This document shows positions 45,440 through 56,401 of a stretch of DNA of 64,000 nucleotides, one piece after another. The notes under the pieces are model-generated. The model searched no databases. It saw nothing but the letters and a program-made list of their open reading frames with translations, and was not told where the DNA came from. Position 1 is the stretch's first letter. Each line of letters begins with the position of its first letter. The translations under genes were made by a program, and so were the position numbers. This DNA is from Botrytis cinerea B05.10 (Eukaryota; Ascomycota; Leotiomycetes; Helotiales; Sclerotiniaceae). The stretch spans positions 372,001-436,000 of the forward strand of contig NC_037311.1 in NCBI RefSeq assembly GCF_000143535.2. The letters are read 5' to 3'.

Positions 45440-47046
45440 TTACTCACTTTGAACCCTCCGTAATTGTCTAGGTTCTCGCTCTGACGCTCGTGGTGGAGAT
45501 ATTGGTATTGAGTATTGATAGTCACGGGAATCAATGCTTTCAGGGTGATTTCCATAGATATGATACTGTGGGTTTGGCGAAATATTCGGCGTGGTAAACA
45601 TGGAAGAATACCCGGAGTCTGGACATGAATTCTCAGCGAGATCTCTCCGGGTAATGAAAGCGGTTACCGCGAGAGCAGAAAGATGACTTTCGATGTTCTT
45701 GAAAGAGTCGCTAATTGGAATGACGTAAACGCGGTTGAATATATCTGAAGCAACGACGTGCCCATAAAGCCTGCTGCTATTCGCATCAACCACCCAAGCT
45801 CCGCTAGTACCAGGTCGAAGGACTTTGCTTGAGTTTAGCTTTGTGTCAAGACTGGTTACTTTGGGTAACATTGCTTACCTGTCCCATCAGTGCACGACAA
45901 GAGATATGTCTGGACAAGTACATTGCCAGGTGGCACCATCAAATAAGATGGCGAGCTAGACATTGTTCCTCGGATTTGCTCCCCAGCCAACAGGATTATG
46001 ACATCTGTTTCCGCAAATTCTGAAGCGTGGTGCGTAGTCTCAAATATAGATTTATCCAGGTAAACATTTGGCAGAAAGGTGTGAATCTGATTTTCAATGC
46101 TGATTAATGACCAATCAAGATTTTTTCCGCCATTGACAGAAGGATTTGATACATCTGCTAGTGAGGTGCTGCCCAACAGTCTACCTGAAGTATAATGAAT
46201 ATCTTGATGCTCCTCCTCAATGTTGGCGTCAACACAGCCAAGGTCGAATCCAAAGACTTCTTCATAAGATTCATCATCGGAGTCCTGACTCGGTTCTTCC
46301 TCATAGTCCCTAAGAACGAAGTGGCCTGCACTCATTCCAAAGAACTTTTCTCGCATCTCCATATAGATGACTTTGATGATACCGCCTATCGTAGCTTGGG
46401 AAGAGTTTGCAGTCGTTAAGTTTGCAGTCGTTATCTGCGTGCCGCACAAAGTTTCACGTATGGGAGACTCGCTAAAAATAAGGATTGGTTCGTTGTCGTA
46501 AAAGTCAAGCTCCGACGAGGACTCATGATTCTTTGCGAGATATCTGGGTTTCAGCGGACATACAAGGACTCGTAACCGAGGAGAGCGATCGTCAGGCTGA
46601 CTTGGTTCGAAATCCATCTTAATCACGGGCTGTTTAAAAAAGCTGTTGACTTTTTTGAACACAGCTTTATCGCATTGAACAAAGACCCAAGGCTGTGCGG
46701 ATTCTTCGTCTTCGCCCAATACTTGTAAGGTCATCAAAACCGAGGAGCAACTGGGCAAGCTTCGTGTAAAGTTGTTGAGGCTTTCTGCATATTGCTCACG
46801 CAAATCTGAGAACCTTTCCTTGGTTAATCTGGGAATTGGCTTTTTGTAGGCTCGGAGTTGTTTGCGAAAGAACGAGTGTTTGCTTTCCGGCGTAGAGATT
46901 TGTGAGGCGTAACCGGAGTCGGTACCTTCAGGGACCATATTGGTTGGCTTTTGGTACAGAGTTGGCAAGGCTGTCGAGGGATTGTCCGCATTCAAAGCGA
47001 CCACCGCCTCAGAAAGGCTTAGAAGATCATTGTTAACAGTTGCCAT
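45440..47046 (-). CDS. Trypsin-like (chymotrypsin-fold) protein, fungal family of unknown role
   Basis: Two exons, complement(45440..45822, 45879..47046), with a 56-nt intron give 516 residues. An in-frame ATG at 47154 would add 36 residues that look like translated leader, so 47046 is preferred. The N-terminal third has no recognised domain. The middle contains GTQITTANLTTANSSQATIGGIIKV and then GMSAGHFVL, which resembles the catalytic His motif of trypsin folds (His at about 242). After the intron comes LRPGTSGAWVVDANSSRLYGHVVASD; GTSG would be the nucleophile motif (Ser at about 396), in place of the usual GDSG. The tail is polar. No signal peptide is seen, so it is probably cytosolic. It is transcribed divergently from the membrane-anchored gene at 47493. 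A 15-bp perfect tandem duplication lies in the coding sequence at 46404-46433. Confidence 0.7.
46404..46433 (-). repeat. Perfect 15-bp tandem duplication inside the trypsin-like gene
   Basis: AGTTTGCAGTCGTTA occurs twice head to tail. It adds five residues (TTANL register) and keeps the frame, just before the predicted catalytic core. The identity of the copies suggests it is recent. Confidence 0.9.
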
Positions 47047-47492
47047 TTTCGATTGAGATGAAGGTGCTGACTCGAATGTGAGCGTGTCAAGAGAGCCTTG
47101 ATGATGAATTGGAAAGGTAAAAATGTGGTGAACGAAAAACGGGGACGTAGTCAATCATTTATAGTAATCGCTAAGACTATATACAAATGAATGGGGCTGT
47201 GATTGTATGGACAGGCGTTTTATTGGATTTGATCGCCGCACGAGGGTTACACTGATTGTTCGGGCACTTTTCAGTTTCGTAAGCCTGCAAGCCACTTCAG
47301 TATTAATATTCTATTTGATGGCATGATACATCTCTTCCAATCATGCATATGTCAGCCTCTTTAATACGAGAAACACAGCCCACCTGTGCGAGGCCAGATC
47401 AGTGTCCTCTTGGTTTTTCTTTGGTCTATGCCACCATGAACTATAAATGCAAGTGCCAATAATTAGAAGAGTATTTTCAGGCTTAATTGAAA
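47047..47492. promoter_or_regulatory. Divergent promoter of the trypsin-like / membrane-anchored pair
   Basis: A 446-bp region between the two start codons (338 bp if the upstream ATG at 47154 is used). It is short enough that both genes may share regulatory elements. No specific site is recognised. Confidence 0.45.
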
Positions 47493-48810
47493 ATGACTTC
47501 GGAATCTTCACTCGGAAAAGTCGCTACCTCTCACCTACAGGCTCTTACAAAGGTTTTGTGGTCTTGGTGTATATGCACGAATTGTCAAACAGAGACGCCT
47601 TGCAAGACTAGAGATTGCTCGTGGTCGTCTAGATCAACAACGCTCAGCCGGTATTTCGAGTTCTTTAAGATATCCGCAAGTGATTACAGGTGCAATATAG
47701 CTCCTGGTCAGTCTCCGGGTCTGTCGTCTTACAATGATCTATTCAAAATTATTGAACGATTGAAATCCAGCCCTGAACTCAGTAAAGCAGAGTTACTGGA
47801 AAAAATATTTACCGATCGTCCCACACGACCGTATCAAGAGCGTGCTCTCAATCTAGCTGTTCAGGTGGTTATGATGATCAACTGCTCTTCATCTCGTCAA
47901 TCTTCCGTGTTGCTAGAGTATGGAAATGAACAAGCTCGTTGGCATCTCAATGACACGTTTTCGCAATTTCTCAACGACGTGTTCCCAAAAACGTCCCATC
48001 CAAGCATTGATGAAATTAAGAGCGAACTTTTGGCGACCAAATTGAAGAAGAATGCGCGACTGGAATTTCAACCAACAGACGACCTGAGGAATCATTTGAG
48101 GCTTGACAAAAAAGCGGGAGTTGTCGAAATATTCCACCATACTGCTTTTCTGAAAGAGCAATTGAGGCTTACGAAAGAACTGCCGCAAAGCTCGTCTGTA
48201 TCCGATCTAATTCGAATGTAAGTTAGTGAGATGCTCAAAATTATTTCGCCTATTTTGGCTTTTGATCATTAGTGTTAAGGAAATCCATAAAAATTATGGT
48301 GCTGATTGTGATAAATTATAGAGGAGCGCTACCTCGTGCACTTCTTATCGAGGTGCTGGACTCCATACAGAAGGTTATTTTTGATCTCACAGATGTTAAA
48401 TCCAAGAAGCTGCTATTATCGCTGACCTCTACTTCAACTTGTAATTTTGACCGTATGCTTAATGGTTCTGTAAGAGCTCTGATATCGTTAGCTGACTTTC
48501 TGATCTTCTAGCTGATATCCTCCGATATGAGAGCGCATCAATTCGCAAGCCAGAGGAGCAGAATATCCAGTATCATTATTTTGGGGCACGATTGGCAGAT
48601 CTGCACCAGGAATTAATGAATCCGACTCCGAGAGGTTTTGAAAAATGGTTCGAGAGAAACAGTAGTCCAAGATTCGTGATGATGGCCACCATCGCCGGCG
48701 TTATGTTTGCGATTTTCCTAGGGTTGTTGAGTCTGGCTTTGGGCGGCTTTCAGGCTTATATCGGGTATATGGCATGGAAGCATCCTGTTCAAGCGCCATC
48801 TGGTTCCTGA
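47493..48810 (+). CDS. C-terminally membrane-anchored protein, widespread fungal family of unknown function
   Basis: Three exons, 47493..48217, 48322..48452 and 48512..48810, give 384 residues. I know this family from many Pezizomycotina genomes, usually multi-copy, without a described function. Hallmarks seen here are LLEKIFTDRPTRPYQERALNLAVQ, the block GVVEIFHHTAFLKEQLRLTK, and IGALPRALLIEVLDSIQKVIF. These are followed by FDPDILRYESASIR and HYFGARLADLHQELMNPTPRG. The C-terminus has a membrane helix region (FVMMATIAGVMFAIFLGLLS then AYIGYMAW) with a short tail, so it is a tail-anchored protein by sequence. It sits head to head with a trypsin-like gene. A role in recognition or conflict between cells is an attractive idea but only inference. 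Confidence 0.75.
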
Positions 48811-49492
48811 AAACAGCCAAAAGATGCAGAATTGAAATATCACATCAGATTACTGCGCATGTCAATAAGATGGAATTCGTCTTGTGTTAAAAATTCAAGG
48901 CGTTTTGACAGAGATTCTTCAGGAACTAGCAGGTGTTCGTTTATTGTGCTTGGACCATCGTCACCTGATCCTAGCTCTGTTTGACGAGAAACTACTAATC
49001 AACGGCCGCGTTGTAGATATGCTCACACCTTTACCTCTGACATTACCTTTCGTGTTTAAATTCTATGTCTACTAGTTCAATTCATTACGGACCTACATAT
49101 GTCTTGATGCTTTCCAATTTATAAGGCAAGAAGGCTTCACGAGTCTCATAGATCATAGTTGGCCATTGCGAGTATAAAGGTTTAATTTTGTACATTACAC
49201 ATTATCTACTACATACTAACTACACGTTGAGCATCTAGAACCTAGATACGAATGAATAAATGGATTAATAAGTATTTGATATTTGAAATTTATATTTCTC
49301 TAACAACGCTTATTCCCCGTGCCAATTTCTGATTCTTTCATTCTTTCATTTCTCATCATATCTATCATCTCATCATCTTATCACATTTATCATCTCTCAT
49401 CTCTCATCTACAATCCATGTATCTATCATCTAGCCAACTATCAATGCCATCATCAACCCCCCTCTCTATCCCCTCCCCATCCTCATCACTCA
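48811..49492. other. Convergent intergenic region
   Basis: 682 bp between convergent 3' ends. The part 49330-49490 is rich in ATCTATCATCTC-like words on the plus strand. No gene is seen. Confidence 0.4.
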
Positions 49493-52490
49493 TCACTGCT
49501 CCCTCTCCTCAACCCACAAATGACCTCCCGCCTCCTCCAAAACCTTCACATGTTCTATCTGTTTCTCTCCTGCCTTCCTCGCCAAAAACAACGGGGTATT
49601 CCCCGCTTTATTGCGGGCGTGTACGCTTGCGCCGCGCTTGAGTAACTAGTTTGAGTGGGGGGATTAGTAAGTGGTTTGGTGGGTTGGTCATATTGGGAAA
49701 TTTTAGGAGACTAGGGCGTGGGGGGGATTTTGATAACGCGAAAGATCAGGTGAAAGGGCTTTGAAATGGGGAACTGGGGTAATGAGGAGATGATGAGATA
49801 ATGAGATAGAGGGAGGAAAACTATTTGGGGAGTTTACAGAAAAATTGGGGAAATGGGAGGAGGCTCATGAGGGCAGAGAATTTTTGAAAATGTGATTTTC
49901 GTCTGGACTAGCAGACTAGCGGACTGGATGACATATAATATGTGAAGGGGCTTTAGGTTGTGAGATGAGAATTCACCGTCTCATTCAATGATTTGTGATA
50001 TCGAAAATATGTTGCATGTAGAGTCTTTCAAATGTTACATATATTTGTGAGTGAGTATATTCAAGAAGATTAGAATCTTCGAAATGGTGTGAACTCCACA
50101 AATCAATGATCCAAACATTTCAAAAGATTTGAATACTTCAAATGATTTGAGTAGAAGATCTTTGTGTTATTGTAACATAACAATCAATCGAAGAAAAAAA
50201 ATCAAAACTTTTCATTATCGGACAGGAATTCGAAGGATTAGAAACCTGGAAAAATCTACAGGCAAGAGAAGAGAAAATATCAAGCGGAAGCACTACCTAC
50301 TTCTCTTAAAAGTTCTACGGAAGGACCTACAGCCCCCAAATGTAAAGCGGTGTTTCCTACGTAATCGGTTGTTTGAAGAAGACCAGCTCGATCATGGTCG
50401 AGGATATTGATAATGGCATTTGAATCACCTTTCTCAATTGCATATCCTAATCCCGTAAAAGCGTGTTGTTGAGCTGTAACTGCGACTTCGGTTGGTGGAT
50501 GTGAAAAAGCTGTGCTACCTTCCTCGGTCATTTCTCCACGAATGGAACATTGCATTTGCATGGTGACATCGTCGTATGTAAGATCAGGAAGAGCGAGGAG
50601 GAAAGAAAGTTTAGTGAGTGCAGCTTCTGTTGTTAAATCGTGACCGAAAACTACACCTGCTCTGCCTAAAATGGTGGCTGGTGCGTACAGCGGGGACACG
50701 GAGCCGGAGTGGCATTGTGATACATTGACTATGATTACACCTCTCTCGCATGCCTCTTTCATGATTTTGATCATACTTCCATCATCTCCACTGGGTGCGT
50801 TACCGGCTCCGAAAGTTTCGAGAATAAGGCCACGGAGGTTTGGAATACGAAGGACGGCATCAATCATTTCTGGTTTGATACCAGGGAAGATACGAAGACA
50901 TGCTACGTGGGAAGTATCAAGGTTTAATTGTACTCCGAATTTAGCGATCGATCGTGGACGACGAACGAGATTCCAGTTGACGGTTGCTCCTAAAGCAGTC
51001 ACTTTTGCTAAAGGTTCACAATTTGGTGAAGCAAAAGCATCAAAGGAGGTAGCCGAAACTTTGGTAGTGCGATTTCCACGGAATAAATTGTGATGAAAGA
51101 AAAGACATACTTCCGGGATCATAAAGGTTCCGGCTATGATTAATGATCCAAGAAGGTTGTCCACGGCGTCAGATTGAAGAGCAAAGATTGAAGCTTGAGA
51201 TCCCGTAAGAATAACAGGTTTTCCAAGATGGGACAGCATGAAAGATAAAGCTGAACTCGTGTATGCCAAACTATCTGTACCATGAAGAACAACGAAACCA
51301 TCGAATAAATGATAATTTCTTTCAATCGTGGTCGCTATTTGTGTCCAGCCATTTGAAGATATTGATGAAGAATCGAGCAAGACGGGAAATTCGTACAAGG
51401 TATAACGAACATGTCGAGAATACGTGCTTGGAGGGGTACGTAAACTGGGTAAATATTCTTCTGTAGTGTTTGTGATCATGACAGGCATAGGATCTGAGTA
51501 CGAGTTAGTGATTGATTAATTCTCCGAAACATATTGCGTATGCGGTGGATTATCGTTGTCGGAATAAAGCAATGCGTATCCAAAGCGGAGATAATGCAAT
51601 GCAATGAACGACGATGGGATGCGTGTGACATTTCTTAATATAGATCATTCAATAGGAGTTGATTGAGATGTCACCGGAGGGCTACCACTGACATATTCGG
51701 AAATGAATTGGTTTAGAGACTCACTAGAGCCATTCAGTGTAACTTGGAGACGCGATTATGTGTACAAGAAGTCCCTTGAGATCTTCGAAATATGTAACAC
51801 GTAGCGAACACTCCCTAGCGACCTTACACGACTTTCGTCATATCGGCGTAAATATTCTGATGGTGTTCAAGATTGAAGACATTGGACGTCATTGAAAATT
51901 GCCCAGCTCTCCACGATCTGAAATTATATTATACTGACGTAAAAAGCAGAGGAGTCTAGAACCAAACCAATCACACAATGGACAACGGAATGAAAAGGAT
52001 GTCAAAGACGAGTCAACCTAGACTTCTGTGCAGTTTTCAGTGATTGACCAAATCCAAATTTGACAAGCAGGTGATTCTTCAGACCTAAATGCTTTTCGAT
52101 TCAAGAGCACGTCGAAATTGAGTGTTTCCATGCCATGGTTCACATCAATTGCATTTCAATGTATCAACTTGGATTTGACAATCAAATGCTTGTCAATGTC
52201 GATTCACAGGTGGCAATCAAAGCACCCTCCATCAGACTAGATGCTCAGGGCTTTGAATTTGGATTGTGTGCATCCATCGCGCGTGTAATTGTGATTGTAT
52301 AACAAAATTCCACAAGATGAAAAACTCTCTCACCTGGATTTGAGCCGTCGTTGAATGACGGTCTAGTCGCCATTCCTTCTTTGAGGAACCCTCTCGCTGG
52401 AACCAAGCCTTCCGGGGAAGATTTCATACAAATGGTACCTCCTGTCATAATGATGAGGACTCTACCCTCTGGGTACGATTGTGTCGCCAT
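49493..52490 (-). CDS. Type I L-asparaginase with C-terminal ankyrin repeats
   Basis: Three exons, complement(49493..49636, 50301..51493, 52334..52490), give 497 residues. Exon 1 carries the first active-site motif IIMTGGTICM (Thr nucleophile). Exon 2 carries the second, VVLHGTDSLAYTSSALSFML (Thr-Asp), and HLGKPVILTGSQ, and continues through the dimer domain with LETFGAGNAP. The C-terminal part has an ankyrin-like unit (DYVGNTALHLG) that continues in exon 3 as RGASVHARNKAGNTPLFLAR. This is the architecture of cytosolic fungal asparaginases, which turn asparagine into aspartate and ammonia. Introns 1 (840 nt) and 2 (664 nt) are far longer than others in the window, yet the family match across both joins is continuous. 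No signal peptide is present. Confidence 0.9.
49637..50300 (-). other. Unusually long intron 2 of the asparaginase gene
   Basis: 664 nt with donor GTAGGTAG, a branch-like TTACTAATCC and acceptor CTCAAG. It is AT-rich with T- and C-rich tracts near the acceptor. No RNA or coding feature was recognised inside. Confidence 0.7.
51494..52333 (-). other. Unusually long intron 1 of the asparaginase gene
   Basis: 840 nt with donor GTGAGAG and acceptor CTCAG. It separates the codons of the N-terminal nucleophile region from the rest of the enzyme. It has no visible ORF of family type. An internal start giving a protein without exon 1 would lack the first catalytic Thr. Confidence 0.7.
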
Positions 52491-54240
52491 GGTGGAGATG
52501 TTTTTGAGAGTTTATTGTTCGATCCAGTGCAAGTCAAACTTCAGATCTCACACCAAAGATATGGTCGGCGTCGTGGTCTAGATTCGATAAATGAATGTGA
52601 TGTGAAGATAAGAAAAAATCGATTGTGTTCACATGAACGAATGAATGAATGAGTGAGTGAATTATTCGGAAACATCCACATCCATATTTTTTGGATCAAT
52701 CATCGTTCACGAAAGGAAAACTATAACGTAATTGACCAATGAGAGTTGAGGCCTCGAGTGTTGCTGAAAATTTGGACTTTGTGCCTCACAGTATCAGCGG
52801 TTGGTACCTTATGAATCAGGCGTAGATGTGTACATACGTCCATTTGTAAATGTTTATACGTGATATAGAGATATATAGATCGATAATTCCACACGCACAT
52901 ATATGTCTATAATTCATATATACACTCATCACATGCAGCCATGTCTACTCCTCCATGCGAGCAGGCCTGGTCACGTGCTCGTATGTGGAAAGGGCGAAGG
53001 ATGGAATGATTGCATGTCACACCTCGCACCTCACACCTCACACCTCACGCCTTTCTATCTACCGACCACCTAGTTGACTGCGTACCGCCAGTGTACCCCG
53101 TCTCGTATATCAGCACCGAAACCTGGCCATGCACGGAAGTGAGAGCATCCACAGCTGTCTCGCATAACATGATGGTATGCCAGCAATACGATCCTGTCGC
53201 AAAAAGTGAGGGCATTCCGAGGAAATACATGCCGGGGACGTAGGGTACCACAGAGGCCATTGTATATTTCTGTTTTCTGTTTTCTGTTGCACGCTCCATG
53301 TTGCGATTTTCCTTGTCCTCCCACCACTCTTCTCCTCTCTTCTCTCCTCCTCCAGTCTGATCTGGATGCCACGCCTGCACGGTACAAGGGCGTCAAGGCT
53401 CGATCCATCCGTACCAAGACTTTTTCTCATCATTTTATATTGAAGGCGTAATCCTTTCCACCACTGCGCACACACCGCCAAATTACTAATGTCCGCCGTG
53501 AAAATCCTCAGTAGCAGACGATGAGTGACGGATGATGAATGAGTGGTGAATGAACTTCACGGATCCCAACCCATCCAAGCACCCCAAGTGTCCAGCCGTC
53601 CAACCAAAAATCCGATCAAATTAGACGTTTCCTTTCTTCACATGCATTCATTGATTCGCGCATTCATATATTTAGAGGATTCCCGCATCGACGACAATGG
53701 CATCAAGTATCGTCGACATTCACTTGTGTGAAGACTGCCGCCACGACCGCTACCACCGCCACTCCTCTACTTCTTACCATTCCATGCGTGCCATCCACGT
53801 ACCTTGCCTTGCCTGCTCCCTACCTAGCTCACATCATTGCGGTTTCCAGTCGAGGATCTTATTAAAAGCTTCAAACTCCACAGGCCTTTCGGTCCCGAGA
53901 TAAAGTCCGACTTGCTCCCAGATCCAACCACTCTGTCAAACCGGGTGACATACCATTTTGTTACTCTTGCCAAGCATTCAATTCTTTTCCATTGCGGTAT
54001 AAACTCAATTGTGACCTTCTTTCTCTTCGATTTCTCTCTGGCATTTCATGGCGCAAAGAGAAAATCAAGAAAAAGAATATATGCACGAAGGTCGAAAGTG
54101 ATCACCGCAGTCCAGTCCAGCCCGCCCTTACTTCGTTCCCCGGTACCCCTCGCCCTTTCCTGCATACGCGAAATCCTCCACTCACGCTTATAAATTCTGG
54201 CTTGGCTATGCGACAAACCTTCGCATTTACAACCGCAGCT
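52491..54240. promoter_or_regulatory. Long divergent region between asparaginase and VPS75-like genes
   Basis: 1.75 kb. It contains AT-rich repeats (TATAGAGATATATAGA near 52865) and a run of about six ACCTCAC-like units at 53021-53050. The segment 53060-53480 is less AT-rich, with open frames on both strands but no family features. The last 200 bp form a CT-rich leader to the VPS75-like start. An unrecognised small gene near 53.1-53.5 kb cannot be ruled out. Confidence 0.35.
53021..53050. repeat. Short ACCTCAC-type repeat
   Basis: About four copies of a 7-10 bp unit (CACCTCGCACCTCACACCTC type) in a row, with single-base variation between copies. Confidence 0.6.
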
Positions 54241-55526
54241 ATGGCAGCAGCGCTAGAAGATACTCCAGTGTCCTACGAGGATTTGGCCGAAATCGAAAGG
54301 GAATTCGACGATATTGAAACAGAAATTAGTATGTCATTATATTTTCTTTTTTTTCTTATTGTTTTATGACGTTGGAGGTGCTTGGATTGGGACACTTTGG
54401 AGGGGTTAAACGCGCCACGACCTTGGGACTTGATCTAAGTCGGTCTTTCGTACGACATTCCACGGATGTGCATGTATACATTACATACATTCATTTTGAT
54501 CGCCGTTTGGTATCTTTACAGCATCTGCCAATATTATATTCATACGTCAATGTGGTGAAATATCAATCGACTAACTCTCTATCAGTTCGTCAACAAGTTT
54601 CCCTCACTCAACCTCTGTACCTTCGTCGCAACAAAACCATCTCTCAAATCCCAAATTTCTGGGCCCTGGTACTCGAACAAGCTCCTCCAGATATAGATCA
54701 ATATATTCAACCTTCCGATTCCGCTCTTCTCCTCTCCTCACTTACCTCCTTACATGTATCGCATTTCGAACTCGAAGATTCCCAATCTGATAATGGAGAT
54801 CCAAGATCTGTATCAATTACATGGACTTTCTCTCCAAATGAATATTTTACAGATGAGAAATTGGTCAAGAAGTTTTGGTATAGAAAGAGCCTTGGAGGTT
54901 GGTGTGGATTGGTTAGTGAACCTGTTAGGGTTCATTGGAAAAAGGGCAAAGATTTAACTGGAGGTTTATTGGATATGGTTTGTGATGCTTGGGATGCAGA
55001 ACGAAAGGAAAATTCGAAATCGACTCTAAAACACAAAACTCTGGAGAAGAAAATGAACAATACAAGTATGGGAGGTTTAAGTTTCTTCGCATGGTTTGGA
55101 TTCATTGGTCGAAAAGTTAGTGAGAAAGAAAGTAAAGAAGCAAATGCTAAAGATTTAGCAAAGAGGGAAGCTAGGAAAAACGGAAAGAAAGTGGTCGAAT
55201 CGGATGATGATGAGAGTGAGGAAGATGATGAAGATGATTTGGGAATGAAGTTGGAAGTCTTTCCGGATGGTGATGATCTTGCCATTGCGATTACGGAAGA
55301 TTTGTGGCCTGGTGCTATCAAATATTTTAGTTGGTCTACCCTTTGATTTCCTATCAGTAATTTTCTCCTTCTCAACTATTAAATTTACTAACACACAATT
55401 ATAGCTGCAGCACAAGAACAAGATGCACTATCAGATGCGGATTTTGAATCAGATGATGATGATGATGATGAAGAGGAAGAATCAAATGAAGCAGAGAGAC
55501 CAAACAAAAAACAAAGATCCTCTTAA
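54241..55526 (+). CDS. VPS75: NAP-family histone chaperone, VPS75-like
   Basis: Three exons, 54241..54328, 54586..55329 and 55405..55526, give 317 residues. An in-frame ATG at 54208 would add 11 residues; 54241 fits the usual start better (MAAALEDTPVSYEDLAEIEREF). The NAP fold is visible: a long N-terminal helix, then RQQVSLTQPLYLRRNKTISQIPNFWALVL, the earmuff domain with SITWTFSPNEYFTDEKLVKKFWYRK, and SFFAWFG. A basic/acidic insert, EDLWPGAIKYF and a highly acidic tail (DADFESDDDDDDEEEE) ending in a basic NKKQR follow. Vps75 binds H3-H4 and works with the acetyltransferase Rtt109. Distinction from SET/NAP1 rests on the short N-terminus and total length. Intron 2 needs a weak donor (GTTGGT), because a stop follows at once if it is read through. 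Confidence 0.85.
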
Positions 55527-56239
55527 TATTCAGGATCAAATATCTTGTTTGGATCGATTCGGTTCTATGAAGGGTATTTAAAAGGGTCGGTTAGGTTAGG
55601 CGATCTTCAGAATGGATATGAAAAGTTTGTTTATTTTTTATATCTGGATTGAATTTCTCAGGGGTAGGAAAAGGATGGTTTGCTTGGATGGCGTGGTGTT
55701 TTTTGTGTTGAGTCAGAATTGCTATTGCTATTCGATTTGGATTGATTGAGTTGTTTGAATTGAATGGAATTTAATTAATGCATTAAGATAAGATGATAGA
55801 TTATCAACAATCGCGATGGGGAGTTGGAGTCGGAGTTGGAGCTTGGGGTTTGAATTGGAGAGAGGGTCTTTTTTTGGTAATGTGGGGATGGTGGTTGGCG
55901 GTGGATGGGTGATAGAAGAGAGTGGAAGAATGAATGGACGAGATGAGATGATACAATGTAGGAAAGAGGTTTACACTTGGTATCTAGGTACTTGAAATCA
56001 AGAACTTACCTATTTATTGTCATCATGCTTCTGCTCTTGAGATGGTTGTATTTGTTGGGTTGGGTTGGAGCTTGAGGAATATGTTGCCAGGTAGGTAGGT
56101 GTGGAATTTGGAATTCTTCTCACGTCTGATAGGTATACGAGGAAGATTTTTATTTTTTTGAGTGTTTGTTCATTGTTGAGGAATATCTGCATTTGAATGT
56201 GAATTTTTGGAAAAGAAATGCGGAGGGTGAGATGGGATT

Positions 56240-56401
56240 AGTATGAGTATGAGTATGAGTATGAGTATGAGTATGAGTATGAGTATGAGTATGAGTATGA
56301 GTATGAGTATGAGTATGAGTATGAGTATGAGTATGAGTATGAGTATGAGTATGAGTATGAGTATGAGTATGAGTATGAGCATGAGTATGAGTATGAGTAT
56401 G
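56240..56401. repeat. Hexanucleotide microsatellite (AGTATG)27
   Basis: About 27 units of AGTATG run without a gap, with a single substitution (GAGCAT) near 56378-56383. The array is open in several frames, giving Met-Ser or Ile-Leu repeats, which is expected of a 6-bp unit and does not indicate a gene. Confidence 0.95.
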
